Origin: Dehalococcoidia bacterium
GTDB lineage: Bacteria; Chloroflexota; Dehalococcoidia; DSTF01; JACRBR01
Length of the DNA: 64,000 nt
Direction of reading: 5' to 3'
Assembly (NCBI GenBank): GCA_040902535.1
Contig: JBBDXD010000006.1
Span: 127,026-191,025, forward strand
In this document: positions 7,943-16,875 of the stretch, in pieces
Numbering within the stretch: position 1 is the first letter of the stretch
How the letters are laid out: every line of letters begins with the position of its first letter
Translations under genes and position numbers: made by a program
The notes under the pieces: generated by a model
What the model was told of the DNA's origin: nothing
The model's database searches: none
The model's input: the letters and a program-made list of their open reading frames with translations, nothing else

Positions 7943-8820
7943 ACTTCCTGACCCGTCAGCAACCGGTGCGCCTCGCGATACCGTTCCGACGTCCCCTGCA
8001 CGACGTCCGGCGGCAGCTCGGGCGCGGGCGGCTCCTTGTCCCAGCCCGATTGCGCCAGCCAATCGCGCACGTACTGCTTGTCGAAGCTCGGCTGCGGCCC
8101 GCCCGTCCTGTAATCCGCGACCGCCCAGAACCGGCTCGAGTCCGGCGTCAGGATCTCGTCGATCGCGATCAGTTCGTTGTCGTAGTAGCCGAACTCAAAC
8201 TTCGTGTCCGCGATGATGATGCCGCGCTTGAGCGCGTACGCCGCCGCAAACTGGTACAGCGAGATGCTGCGCAATCGCAGCACCTGCGCCGCCTCCGGCC
8301 CCACGTCCTGGATCAGGTCGGACATCGTCATCGGCTCGTCGTGTCCCTCGTCGGCCTTCGTCGTCGGCGTGAACATCGGCTCTGCGAACTGCTCGCTCTC
8401 CGTCATGCCCTTCGGCATCCGCACGCCGTTGACCGTGCCCCACTGCTTGTACTCCGCCCACGCCGATCCGGAAAGATACCCGCGCACGATGCACTCGACA
8501 TCGACGCGCTTCGCCTTGCGTGCGATCGTGCTGCGGCCGAGCAGCTCTGCCGGCAACTCGAATGGCAAGTCGTCGGCGGCCGTACCGTCGGCTAGGCGCA
8601 GGAAGTGGTTCGGCACGACTTCGGCCGTGCGCTGGAACCACCACGCCGACATCTGGCTCAGCACCTTCCCCTTGTCGGGGATCGCCGTCGGCAACACGGC
8701 GTCGAACGCCGAAATGCGGTCCGTCGCCACGATCAGCAGGCGGTCGCCCAGGTCATACGTATCTCGCACCTTGCCTCGATAGGTGCGGTTCGGCAACGGC
8801 GACTCAAACAACACTGACAT
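7936..8820 (-). CDS. purC: SAICAR synthetase
   Basis: PurC joins CAIR and aspartate using ATP, giving SAICAR in purine synthesis. The 294-residue protein has GKVRDTYDLGDRLLIVATDRISAFD at its N-terminus, in two family blocks, and continues with the VECIVRGYLSGSAW block, the FTPTTKADEGHDEP segment and IADTKFEFG. Its length is typical of the longer PurC type. The start overlaps the end of the upstream membrane protein gene by 17 bp, so the two are probably co-translated. Confidence 0.97.
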   Translation of the reverse strand: MSVLFESPLPNRTYRGKVRDTYDLGDRLLIVATDRISAFDAVLPTAIPDKGKVLSQMSAWWFQRTAEVVPNHFLRLADGTAADDLPFELPAELLGRSTIARKAKRVDVECIVRGYLSGSAWAEYKQWGTVNGVRMPKGMTESEQFAEPMFTPTTKADEGHDEPMTMSDLIQDVGPEAAQVLRLRSISLYQFAAAYALKRGIIIADTKFEFGYYDNELIAIDEILTPDSSRFWAVADYRTGGPQPSFDKQYVRDWLAQSGWDKEPPAPELPPDVVQGTSERYREAHRLLTGQEVV

Positions 8821-9586
8821 CGCTCTGCTCCCTCGCTTTCAAGTCGAAATACAACAACGTCTGCGCGATGATCACGAACGGCAGCACGAACGCAAGCAGC
8901 AGGCTGCCCACCGTCGCCGCCGCAAGGATTGGTATCTCCGCCGGATTCGCCGCGAACACCGAAGCCGGAATCACCGCCATCGACACGACGAGCACGATAC
9001 CCAGCGTCCGCCACCAATGCCCGACGACACGGTCCGCGCTCGCATCGAGCGCTGCCCAGTTCTGGCGCCCTGCGAGCATCACTTCCTGGATCGAGAAGGT
9101 CCACCGCACAGAGAAGTAAAGAAACGTGCCGAGCAGCAATCCGAGCACCGTCCACGCGCCACGCGGCTCGTTTCGTTGTATGTCCTGCCAGTAACGATAG
9201 CCCGTATACGGAAACACCACGATCGATGCGATCGTCAGCACCGCGTACAGGAACTGCGTCGTGACGATGCGTCCGAAGCCCGCGAATGCCTGGTCGAGCG
9301 CCGCCCCCGCCTCGACGGGCTGGCCATCGGCGACGCGGTTCGCCGCGAATACGAGCGCGCCGACCGTCAGCAGGAATACCAGCGTCGTCGCGATCTGCAA
9401 CGGTATCGCCACCAGGCTCTCCGTCTCCTCCGAACTGATGCGGTCGGTGATCACTGCGGACAGCATTTGCAGTGGCACCGTCGCCAGCGCGATCAGGAAG
9501 AACGGCAGGAACTGCGACCTGTACGCCTGTACCGCGGAGCGGATGATCTCGCCGATGGTCATCGGCCCGCGAAGGTCGACCTTCAC
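8804..9586 (-). CDS. Polytopic membrane protein of unknown function
   Basis: The 260-residue protein has about six hydrophobic segments (near residues 28-46, 64-86, 112-130, 148-164, 195-214 and 220-245) and starts with TIGEIIRSAVQAYRSQFLPFF. This start resembles the glycerophosphodiester-phosphodiesterase membrane-domain-like proteins found in many GC-rich bacteria. No catalytic motif is seen. The GTG start overlaps the purB stop, and the 3' end overlaps purC. It is thus embedded in the purine operon without an obvious reason; a transport or membrane-organising role is possible. Confidence 0.6.
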   Translation of the reverse strand: MKVDLRGPMTIGEIIRSAVQAYRSQFLPFFLIALATVPLQMLSAVITDRISSEETESLVAIPLQIATTLVFLLTVGALVFAANRVADGQPVEAGAALDQAFAGFGRIVTTQFLYAVLTIASIVVFPYTGYRYWQDIQRNEPRGAWTVLGLLLGTFLYFSVRWTFSIQEVMLAGRQNWAALDASADRVVGHWWRTLGIVLVVSMAVIPASVFAANPAEIPILAAATVGSLLLAFVLPFVIIAQTLLYFDLKAREQSDVSVV

Positions 9587-10875
9587 ACGAGCCCCAAACG
9601 TCTGAAACTATCGTCGACGTGCCGCGTGTAGTCGTCGTACGTGAAGATCGCATCGAGCGCGGAAGCTTCGAGCCGAGAAGTCACGTCAGGATCGGCTTCG
9701 AGGAGCCCGCGCAGCGGCGTCCGGTCGTGCCATGCCTGCATCGACGCGCGCTGCACGATCTTGTACGCGTCCTGCCGCGACATGCCGGTCTCGATGAGCG
9801 CCAGCAGCACCTTCTGCGAGAACACGAGCCCCTGCGTCATCTCCAGGTTCTCCCGCATGCGCTCCGGGAACACGTTCATGCCGCGCACGATGTCCGTCAT
9901 CACCGCGATCATGTAGTCGAGCAGAATGCACGAGTCGGGGAGCACGATGCGCTCCGTCGAGGTGTGCGAGATGTCACGCTCGTGCCACAACGCGACGTTC
10001 TCGAGCGACGTCATCGCGTTGCCGCGCACCACGCGCGCAAGCCCGCAGATGCGTTCGGCCAGCTCCGGGTTGCGCTTGTGCGGCATCGCGCTCGATCCCG
10101 TCTGACCCTCCGAGAACGGCTCCTCGGCTTCGCGCACCTCTGTGCGCTGAAGGTGCCGAAACTCGACTGCAAACCGTTCGAGCGATGCGGCGATCACGGC
10201 GAGCGTGGTCATGAAGAACGCATGCCGGTCGCGCGGCACGATCTGCGTGCTCACCGGTTCGACGGTAAGCCCCAGGTGCGTGCACACCTTCTCCTCGATC
10301 TCCGGCGGCACGGTGGCGTGCGCGCCCACGGTGCCGCTGATCTTGCCGTACGCCACCTGCGCCTTCGCCTCGGCGAGCCGTGACTGCGCGCGCCGCACCT
10401 CCGCCACCCATCCCGCCAGCTTCAACCCGAACGTCGTCGGCTCCGCGTGTACGCCGTGTGTCCGCCCGATCGTCAGCGTGTCCTTGAACTCGATCGCCCG
10501 CTTCTCGATGGCGTCGCGCAGGCCGTGCAGCCCCTCCTCGAGCAGCGTCGCCGCGTCGCGGAGTTGCAGTGCCGTCGCCGTGTCCCACACATCGGACGAT
10601 GTCAACCCGAGGTGTACCCAGCGACCTTCGTCGCCAAGACTGTCGGCGACCGAGCGCAGGAACGCCGTCACGTCGTGATGCGTCTCGTCCAGGTAGCGCA
10701 TAATGCTGTCCATGTCGTACGTGGCATTCCGCACCTTCGCCGCGTCGGCCGCCGGGATGCGCCCGGCGTCCGCCCACGCGTCGACGACCGCCACTTCGAC
10801 CTGCAACCAGCGGTCGAATTTACCCTTCTCCTCCCAGATCGCGCCCATCGCCGGGCGTGTGTACCGCTCGATCAT
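9583..10875 (-). CDS. purB: Adenylosuccinate lyase
   Basis: PurB releases fumarate from SAICAR and from adenylosuccinate. It belongs to the fumarase/aspartase superfamily. The signature GSSAMPHKRNPE is present, with TSSDVWDTATALQL and GRTHGVHAEPTTFG in the expected order. I chose the ATG at 10875 (MIERYTRPAMG, 430 residues) because an AAGG site lies 7 nt upstream; a GTG at 10890 would place that site inside the gene. A 97-bp gap separates it from purE, so it may have its own start signal. Confidence 0.96.
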   Translation of the reverse strand: MIERYTRPAMGAIWEEKGKFDRWLQVEVAVVDAWADAGRIPAADAAKVRNATYDMDSIMRYLDETHHDVTAFLRSVADSLGDEGRWVHLGLTSSDVWDTATALQLRDAATLLEEGLHGLRDAIEKRAIEFKDTLTIGRTHGVHAEPTTFGLKLAGWVAEVRRAQSRLAEAKAQVAYGKISGTVGAHATVPPEIEEKVCTHLGLTVEPVSTQIVPRDRHAFFMTTLAVIAASLERFAVEFRHLQRTEVREAEEPFSEGQTGSSAMPHKRNPELAERICGLARVVRGNAMTSLENVALWHERDISHTSTERIVLPDSCILLDYMIAVMTDIVRGMNVFPERMRENLEMTQGLVFSQKVLLALIETGMSRQDAYKIVQRASMQAWHDRTPLRGLLEADPDVTSRLEASALDAIFTYDDYTRHVDDSFRRLGLV

Positions 10876-10972
10876 CGAAAAACCTTGCACGAAGCCGTCG
10901 CGTTGCCGGCTTTCAATTCACTTCTGCTGACGTCATGGGTGATGCTCTCGGAGCTTGCTGGGACCGCCCAGT

Positions 10973-11434
10973 CTAACCAGTACTCAGCGATTCGCGGTAG
11001 GCGTCGTACTTCGCCCGCACGTCGTCGTGCTTCAGCGACAGGATCTCCGCCGCCAGCGTCGCGGCGTTGCGCGCACCCCACGCGCCCACTGCCACCGTCG
11101 CCACGGGCATCCCCGGCGGCATCTGCACGATCGAGTACAACGCGTCAATGCCCCTCAACTCGCTCGACGCCAGCGGCACGCCGATCACCGGCAGCGGCGT
11201 GTACGCCTTGCACACGCCCGGCAGCGCCGCCGCGCCCCCCGCCGCTGCGATGATGACCTCGAACCCGCGCTCGCGCGCCGACGACACGAACTCACGCACC
11301 CTGTCAGGGGCGCGGTGCGCCGACATCACGTGCACTTCATGCTCGATGCCAAACTTCGTCAGCGTGTCCATGCAGGTCTGCATAACGTCCATGTCGGACT
11401 TCGATCCCATCAGCACGGCGACGAGCGCGCTCAC
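10973..11434 (-). CDS. purE: N5-carboxyaminoimidazole ribonucleotide mutase
   Basis: PurE moves the carboxyl group of N5-CAIR to make CAIR. The 153-residue protein is the bacterial class I type: MGSKSDMDVM near the start, SAHRAPDRV around residue 43, AAAGGAAALPGVCKA and the Q-MPPGMPVATVAVG segment. The GTG start at 11434 overlaps the purD stop as GTGA. PurK, its usual partner, is not in the window. Confidence 0.95.
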   Translation of the reverse strand: MSALVAVLMGSKSDMDVMQTCMDTLTKFGIEHEVHVMSAHRAPDRVREFVSSARERGFEVIIAAAGGAAALPGVCKAYTPLPVIGVPLASSELRGIDALYSIVQMPPGMPVATVAVGAWGARNAATLAAEILSLKHDDVRAKYDAYRESLSTG

Positions 11435-12732
11435 GCCCGCACCGCCTCGCTCGCGCCGATGTCCCGGCGATAGTGCATGCCCCCGAAGCCGATCCGCTCA
11501 ACATTGCGGTAGACGCGCTCGCGCGCTTCGGCGAACGTCGGCGCCGTCGTCGTGACGGCGAGGACGCGGCCGCCGTTCGTAACGAAGCGCCGATCTTCGA
11601 TGCGCGTGCCCGCGTGAAACACCGTGACGTCGCTATCGACGTCTTCCAGGCCGCTGATCGGCTTGCCAGTCTCGTACGTGCCCGGGTATCCACCCGAAGC
11701 GAGCATCACCGCGATCGAGGCGCCGTCCTGCCAGCGCACATCGATCGCGTCGAGCGTGCCGTTCGCGCAGGCAAGCATGATCTCGAGCAGGTCAGACTGC
11801 AGTCGTGGCAACAGCGCCTCCGCCTCCGGGTCGCCAAAGCGCGCGTTGAATTCGATCACGCGCGGCCCGTCGGAAGTCACGAACAGCCCCGGGAAGATGA
11901 CGCCCGCAAACGGCGACCCCTCCGCCGCGAGCCCCCGCACGACCGCTTCCGTCACGTCGCGGCGAATCGCGTCCGCCGTCGAAGCGTCCAGCCATGAGGG
12001 CGAACTGTACACGCCCATGCCGCCCGTGTTCGGCCCGGCGCCCCCGTCGAAGATCGCTTTGTGATCGCAGGAAAACGGCATGTGCGCGACGCTCTTGCCG
12101 TCCGTGAACGCGTGCGCGCTTACTTCGCGGCCCTTCAGCTTGTCTTCGATCACGACGACGCGCCCCGACGCGCCGAGGGAGCGCTCGACCATCAGCGAGC
12201 GCAGCGCCTCGATCGCCTGCTCATGCGAATCGGTGACGATCGCGCCTTTCCCGGCGGCGAGCCCGTCTGCCTTGACAACGACGTCGCTATCGCGCGACTC
12301 CACGTACCGCCGCGCCTGCTCGAAGTCGTCGAAGCGCGCCGCGACGCTCATCGGGATCGCGTTGCGCTCCATGATCTCCTTGGCGAACGCCTTCGACGCC
12401 TCGATGCGCGCCGCGGCCTTCGTCGGTCCGAACGCGGTGATGCCGGCAGCCTTGAGCGCATCGACCAGCCCCAGCCCAAGCGGGTCATCCGACGCGACAG
12501 CCACCAAGTCGGCGCGTCGCTCGCGCGCCATCGCAACGACTGCGCTGCAGAACGCCGCCACCTCTGCGTCCGGCGCGTGCGGCTTCGGGATCGCCAGCGG
12601 CAGCGTCTCGGCGACCTGCGCGATGCCGGCGTTGCCCGGCGCCACGAACAGGTCGCTGACCTTCGCCGATTGGCGCAGCTTCCACGCGATCGCGTGTTCG
12701 CGCGCGCCCGCGCCGATCACCAGTACGTTCAT
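11431..12732 (-). CDS. purD: Phosphoribosylamine-glycine ligase
   Basis: PurD is an ATP-grasp ligase making GAR from phosphoribosylamine and glycine. The 433-residue protein has the Rossmann-like N-terminus (VIGAGAREHAIAW), the ATP-grasp core with VKADGLAAGKGAIV, the block GPNTGGMGVYSS, and FNARFGDPEAEALLP for metal binding. It is coupled to purE downstream and to the small membrane protein gene upstream by 4-bp overlaps. Confidence 0.97.
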   Translation of the reverse strand: MNVLVIGAGAREHAIAWKLRQSAKVSDLFVAPGNAGIAQVAETLPLAIPKPHAPDAEVAAFCSAVVAMARERRADLVAVASDDPLGLGLVDALKAAGITAFGPTKAAARIEASKAFAKEIMERNAIPMSVAARFDDFEQARRYVESRDSDVVVKADGLAAGKGAIVTDSHEQAIEALRSLMVERSLGASGRVVVIEDKLKGREVSAHAFTDGKSVAHMPFSCDHKAIFDGGAGPNTGGMGVYSSPSWLDASTADAIRRDVTEAVVRGLAAEGSPFAGVIFPGLFVTSDGPRVIEFNARFGDPEAEALLPRLQSDLLEIMLACANGTLDAIDVRWQDGASIAVMLASGGYPGTYETGKPISGLEDVDSDVTVFHAGTRIEDRRFVTNGGRVLAVTTTAPTFAEARERVYRNVERIGFGGMHYRRDIGASEAVRA

Positions 12733-12929
12733 GAGACGGCGCCGCCATGGTTCAGCCGCCGCAGCACGACGAACGCCACCGCCACCAGCAGCAACGGCAT
12801 GACAAGACGGCTCGCGACGCCGCTCTGCTTCTCCGCCGCCGGCGGTGCCTCGATTTCACCCGGCTCGTCGGACTTCGTGTCGCTCGTGTGGGCGCGTCCG
12901 TTCGTGCTCGGTGCGTGCTCGGTCGTCAT
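12729..12929 (-). CDS. Small single-span membrane protein between guaA and purD
   Basis: A 66-residue product starts at ATG 12929 behind a GGAGTGA site. The first 40 residues are polar and acidic; one hydrophobic helix (about 44-57, LVMPLLLVAVAFVVL) is near the C-terminus, followed by RRLNHGG. This is the layout of a tail-anchored or single-pass protein. It begins 4 bp after the guaA stop, and its own stop overlaps the purD start as ATGA, so it is surely co-transcribed with purine genes. Function is unknown. Confidence 0.6.
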   Translation of the reverse strand: MTTEHAPSTNGRAHTSDTKSDEPGEIEAPPAAEKQSGVASRLVMPLLLVAVAFVVLRRLNHGGAVS

Positions 12930-12933
12930 CGGG

Positions 12934-14595
12934 TCACTCCCACTCGATCGTGCCCGGTGGCTTCGACGTGACGTCGTACACAACACGGTTCACGCCCGGC
13001 ACTTCGTTCACGATGCGGCTGCTGATCCGCGCGATCACATCGTACGGCAACCGCGCCCAGTCGGCCGTCATCGCGTCTTCCGCCGTCACGGCCCGCAGCG
13101 CCACGACGTGCCCGTACGTGCGGTAGTCGCCCATCACGCCGACCGAGCGCGTGTCCGTCAGCACCGCGAACGACTGCCACAGTTCGTGGTACAGCTTCGC
13201 CTTCTTGATCTCGTTCATGACGATCCAGTCGGCGGCTTGCAGCACCGCCACGCGCTCCGCCGTTACCTCGCCGATGATCCGGATCGCGAGCCCCGGACCC
13301 GGGAACGGCTGCCGGTAGACCATCTCGTCGGGCAATCCGAGCGTGAGTCCCACCTGCCGCACCTCGTCCTTGAACAGGAAGCGCAGCGGTTCGATCAGCT
13401 CGAACGTCAACTCCTTCGGCAGACCGCCGACGTTGTGGTGCGTCTTGATCTTCGCCGCCGTACCGTGCCCCGTCGCGCTTTCGATGACGTCCGGATACGT
13501 CGTGCCCTGCGTGATGAAGTCGACCTTGCCGATCTTGTCGGCCTCCGCCTCGAACACGCGGATGAACGTCTCGCCGACGATGCGTCGCTTTTGCTCAGGG
13601 TCGGTGATGCCCCGAAGCTGCGTCAGGAAGCGCTCGCCGGCATCGACGTGTACCAGGTTCATGTCCATGTGGCGCTCGAACGTATCGACGACGCGCTCGG
13701 GTTCCTCGCGGCGCATCAGGCCGTTGTCGACGAAGATGCACGTCAATTGGTCCCCAACCGCCTTGTGTACCAGCGTCGCCGCGACCGCCGAATCGACGCC
13801 GCCCGAAAGCGCACAGATCACGCGCCCGTCGCCCACCTGCTTCCTAATGCGGTTGATGCTGTCCGCGACGAAGTTCCCCGCCGTCCAGTCGCCCTTGCAG
13901 CCGCAGACCTTGTACAGGAAGTTCTCCAGGATCTGCTTGCCGTGCGGCGTGTGTACGACTTCCGGATGAAACTGGATGCCGATCATCCCGGCGCCGTTCG
14001 TCATCGCCGCGATCGGCGAGTTGTCCGAGTACGCGAACGAGGAGAATCCCGGCGGCATCTGCGTTATGCGGTCGCCGTGCGACATCCACACGGGCATCGA
14101 GGCCGGCAGTCCGTCGAACAGCGGCGAGTCGATGTCCCCCTGGTGTACGACGGCATGGCCGTACTCCCGCTGCTCAGCCGGCGCGACCCTGCCGCCGAGT
14201 TGATAGGTCAGTGCCTGCATCCCGTAGCAAATGCCTAGGATCGGCAGGTCCTTCTCGAACGCCCACGTCGGGATCTTCGGCGAGTCGAACTCGTAGATGC
14301 TCGCCGGCCCGCCCGAGAGGATGACGCCGCGCGGCCGCATCGCCTCGACCTGCTCCCACGGCGTGTCCGGCGGCACCAGTTCGCAGTACACCCGGCACTC
14401 GCGGATCCGACGCGCGATCAGCATCGAGAACTGCGACCCGAAGTCGATGACCACGACGGCTTCCGGCTGAATCGGGAGCGCCGGCTGCTGCTCCGCGGGG
14501 GCTTCGCCGCTCTTCTCGCGGGCGATTTCCAGGTACGTGGAAACCTCGACATCACCCGAAGCGCGAATGCGGCGGGAACTCTGCTCGTCGGACAT
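12934..14595 (-). CDS. guaA: GMP synthase (glutamine-hydrolysing)
   Basis: GuaA aminates XMP to GMP. The class I glutamine amidotransferase domain (from about residue 48) has the nucleophile Cys in GICYGMQ and the His/Glu pair in [10 protein letters not shown]. The ATP pyrophosphatase domain has the P-loop [12 protein letters not shown], and the C-terminal dimerisation domain ends in PPGTIEWE as usual. With the ATG at 14595 the protein has 553 residues, including an N-terminal polar extension of about 45 residues not needed for catalysis. It is first in the - strand purine run and has a promoter just upstream. Confidence 0.97.
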   Translation of the reverse strand: MSDEQSSRRIRASGDVEVSTYLEIAREKSGEAPAEQQPALPIQPEAVVVIDFGSQFSMLIARRIRECRVYCELVPPDTPWEQVEAMRPRGVILSGGPASIYEFDSPKIPTWAFEKDLPILGICYGMQALTYQLGGRVAPAEQREYGHAVVHQGDIDSPLFDGLPASMPVWMSHGDRITQMPPGFSSFAYSDNSPIAAMTNGAGMIGIQFHPEVVHTPHGKQILENFLYKVCGCKGDWTAGNFVADSINRIRKQVGDGRVICALSGGVDSAVAATLVHKAVGDQLTCIFVDNGLMRREEPERVVDTFERHMDMNLVHVDAGERFLTQLRGITDPEQKRRIVGETFIRVFEAEADKIGKVDFITQGTTYPDVIESATGHGTAAKIKTHHNVGGLPKELTFELIEPLRFLFKDEVRQVGLTLGLPDEMVYRQPFPGPGLAIRIIGEVTAERVAVLQAADWIVMNEIKKAKLYHELWQSFAVLTDTRSVGVMGDYRTYGHVVALRAVTAEDAMTADWARLPYDVIARISSRIVNEVPGVNRVVYDVTSKPPGTIEWE

Positions 14596-14625
14596 CACGT
14601 ATCCTGTGCGCATGAAGGGCGGTGG

Positions 14626-15303
14626 ATGCAGTCTAGTCCGATGCCGCTCGCACGGTCAATATTTTCTGCTCATCGACATAAGCGTTTGGACGAGAAAGAA
14701 CAGTTCCGCCACGCCATCGACGTGCTGCGGCAGGGCGGCATCGTCGCCATGCCGACCGACACCGTCTACGGCCTGATCGCCGTCGCGTCGGACAGCGCCG
14801 CCGTCGATCGCGTCTACCAGGCGAAGGTCCGCGACCCCGTGCAGCCTATGCCCCTCTTCGTCGGCTCGCTCGAGCAGGCGGAACTCATCGCCGGGATGAA
14901 CGCGACGTCGCGGCTGCTTGCCTCGCTGTTCTGGCCCGGCGCGCTCACGCTCGTCCTGCCCGGGCAGACGACATTCAGGACCCGCGCCGCGGCAGGTGGC
15001 GACACGATCGCCGTGCGCGCGCCCGCCGACCAGTTGCTGCGTGAGATCGCGCTCCAACTCGGCCCGCTCACCGGCACGAGCGCCAATATCGCCGGTCGCG
15101 AGGAGACGCACGACGCCGCGGCCGCGCGCGAACAACTCGGCGACGTCGTCGACTTCGTCGTCGATGCGGCGCCCGTCGCCACCAGCAAGCCTTCGACGAT
15201 CGTCGACGTCACGGATCCCGCGCAGGTGCGCGTCCTGCGCGAGGGTGAGATCACCCGCGAGATGCTGCGCGACGCGCTCGCGGGCGCCGCAGAGGTGATC
15301 TAG
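14626..15303 (+). CDS. tsaC: Threonylcarbamoyl-AMP synthase (Sua5/YrdC family)
   Basis: This enzyme makes threonylcarbamoyl-AMP for the t6A37 modification of ANN-decoding tRNAs. The YrdC-type domain (about residues 30-200) has [39 protein letters not shown] and the [10 protein letters not shown] motif. The 225-residue length shows a YrdC-only protein without the Sua5 C-terminal domain. The start is uncertain: ATG 14626 and ATG 14641 are both possible, and the first 20 residues are not conserved-looking. It is divergent from guaA. Confidence 0.9.
   Translation: MQSSPMPLARSIFSAHRHKRLDEKEQFRHAIDVLRQGGIVAMPTDTVYGLIAVASDSAAVDRVYQAKVRDPVQPMPLFVGSLEQAELIAGMNATSRLLASLFWPGALTLVLPGQTTFRTRAAAGGDTIAVRAPADQLLREIALQLGPLTGTSANIAGREETHDAAAAREQLGDVVDFVVDAAPVATSKPSTIVDVTDPAQVRVLREGEITREMLRDALAGAAEVI
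14630..14659 (-). promoter_or_regulatory. Promoter for guaA and the purine run
   Basis: On the - strand TTGACC (14654-14659) is followed by an 18-bp spacer and TAGACT (14630-14635). The start would be near 14623, giving a leader of about 28 nt to the guaA ATG. It overlaps the 5' end of tsaC on the other strand. Confidence 0.45.
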
Positions 15304-15324
15304 GATCGGACGGGAGGCCACGCC

Positions 15325-15705
15325 TTGCCGCAAATCATTCGGCTCCAGCACGCTGCCGTCACCGTACCCGCCGATGGCCTCGAGACGGCGCGGAAGTTCT
15401 ACACCGAGATCCTCGGCCTGCGCGAGGTGCCGCGCCCGCCGGAGCTGCGCGAACGTCCCGGCATCTGGTACTCGTTCGGCACGACGGAGCTGCACATTCA
15501 GGCACGCCCCGACGCGCCGCGCGAGACCGGCGATCGCCATCCCGCACTGATCGTCGATGACATCGACGCGTGGCGCGACCGCCTCTCGCATCACGGCATC
15601 GAGATCATCGACCAGCCGACGATCTACAACCGGCGGCGCTTCAACGTCCGCGATCCTTTCGGCAACCTGCTCGAGCTCATGACGGAAGGCGACGCCTCGC
15701 CGTGA
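15325..15705 (+). CDS. VOC (glyoxalase-type) protein
   Basis: The 126-residue single-unit VOC protein shows the beta-alpha-beta-beta-beta repeat: LQHAAVTVPADGLETARKFYTEILGL at the start in two blocks, a LHIQAR strand and DPFGNLLELM at the end. Metal ligands would be the His near residue 9, the His of LHIQ and the Glu of LLELM. The substrate is unknown. It starts at TTG 15325, 21 bp after tsaC, and its stop overlaps the next gene's GTG. Confidence 0.8.
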   Translation: MPQIIRLQHAAVTVPADGLETARKFYTEILGLREVPRPPELRERPGIWYSFGTTELHIQARPDAPRETGDRHPALIVDDIDAWRDRLSHHGIEIIDQPTIYNRRRFNVRDPFGNLLELMTEGDASP

Positions 15706-16757
15706 CGCCCGGATTCGCCCCGCCAGACCTGCAGCGCGTCGATGATGCGCTGTCGCGGTACCGCGACCCCGTCCTCGCCGGCATGCGCAACGCGCTCGAA
15801 CGCCCGGGCGTCGAACATGTGCGATTCATGCGATATCACCTCGGCTTCGAGGACGCGGAGGGCAAGCCGGCCGAATCGACCGGCGGCAAGATGCTGCGTC
15901 CCGCCCTAGTACTGCTCGCCTGCGAGGCCGCAGGCGGCGATGCCTCCCGCGCGATGCCCGCCGCCGTCGCCATCGAACTGCTGCACAACTTCTCATTGAT
16001 CCACGATGACATCGAAGACGCGAGCGAGACACGCCACGGCCGCACCACGCTCTGGAAGCTCATCGGCGTTCAGCAAGCGATCAACGCCGGCGACGGACTG
16101 TTCGTGATCGCCCAGCGCACGCTGGTCGATCTTGCGGACGCCGGCGTGCCGCCCGCACGCGTGCTCGCGGCATCGCGCATGCTCAACGACGCTTGCATCG
16201 CGCTGTGTGAAGGCCAGTACGCGGACATCAACTTCGAACGGCGCGACCGCATCTCGCAAAACGAGTACGAGGCCATGATCGCCGGCAAGACGGCAGCGCT
16301 CATCGGCGCATCCACCGGCATCGGCGCCATCGCCGGCGGCGCCGATGACGCGACCGTCGCGGCGCTTGCGATGTGCGGCATCCGCCTCGGCATGGCCTTC
16401 CAGATCCAGGATGACGTGCTCGGCATCTGGGGCGAAGCGTCCGAGACGGGAAAGTCCGCCGCGGACGATATCCGCGCCAGAAAGAAATCGTTCCCGGTCG
16501 TCTTCACGTTCGACCACCTCGAAGGCGCCGCGCTCGAAAAGCTCGAGCGCATCTACGCATCGCCGGCGCCCTCCGACGCCGCCGTCGCCGACGTGCTCAC
16601 CCTGTTCGACTCCGTCCGCGCCCGCCAGGCGGCAACGTCGATGGCGGAACAATGGGCGACGCAGGCCATCGAGTCGCTACGCCCGCTGGAACTCAACCCG
16701 GACCGCCGCGAAGAGATCGAGGCGCTCGCGTCGTTCTTCGTCCACCGCCGGTCGTGA
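15702..16757 (+). CDS. Polyprenyl diphosphate synthase
   Basis: This trans-prenyltransferase adds isopentenyl diphosphate units to an allylic primer, making geranylgeranyl-type or longer chains. Both aspartate-rich motifs are present: IHDDIEDAS (FARM) and QIQDDVLGIWG (SARM). GGKMLRPALVLL and the catalytic RARKKSFPV basic patch are also visible. With GTG 15702 (overlapping the VOC stop as GTGA) the protein has 351 residues. Product length cannot be told from sequence alone. Confidence 0.9.
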   Translation: MTPGFAPPDLQRVDDALSRYRDPVLAGMRNALERPGVEHVRFMRYHLGFEDAEGKPAESTGGKMLRPALVLLACEAAGGDASRAMPAAVAIELLHNFSLIHDDIEDASETRHGRTTLWKLIGVQQAINAGDGLFVIAQRTLVDLADAGVPPARVLAASRMLNDACIALCEGQYADINFERRDRISQNEYEAMIAGKTAALIGASTGIGAIAGGADDATVAALAMCGIRLGMAFQIQDDVLGIWGEASETGKSAADDIRARKKSFPVVFTFDHLEGAALEKLERIYASPAPSDAAVADVLTLFDSVRARQAATSMAEQWATQAIESLRPLELNPDRREEIEALASFFVHRRS

Positions 16758-16769
16758 TGCACTGCCATC

Positions 16770-16800
16770 GTCATTCAGAGCGAAGCGAAGAATCTCTCGC
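16770..16800 (+). repeat. Solo copy of the 31-bp dispersed repeat
   Basis: This is the same unit as the cluster at 23467-23681: it starts GTCATTCAGAGCGAAGCGAA and ends AATCTCTCGC. It sits between the prenyl synthase stop and pgk. Confidence 0.85.
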
Positions 16801-16875
16801 GCCATCGCGCACCGATCGAGATAGGGGGCGCATACTCGTGATAGTCACGTCAGCGGCCCCGGGCGAGGCCTGCGC

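Noticed and set aside
10876..10972. Possible SAM or other riboswitch in the purE-purB gap (- strand has GAAAGCCGGCAAC and a small AAGCCG/CGGCTT hairpin)
   Set aside because: Only one S-box-like block is present; the other core blocks and pairing are missing. A covariance-model search would be needed and I expect it to fail.
12061..14238. Long + strand open frame opposite guaA and purD
   Set aside because: It is the Arg/His-rich mirror of two well-supported genes and shows no family motif.
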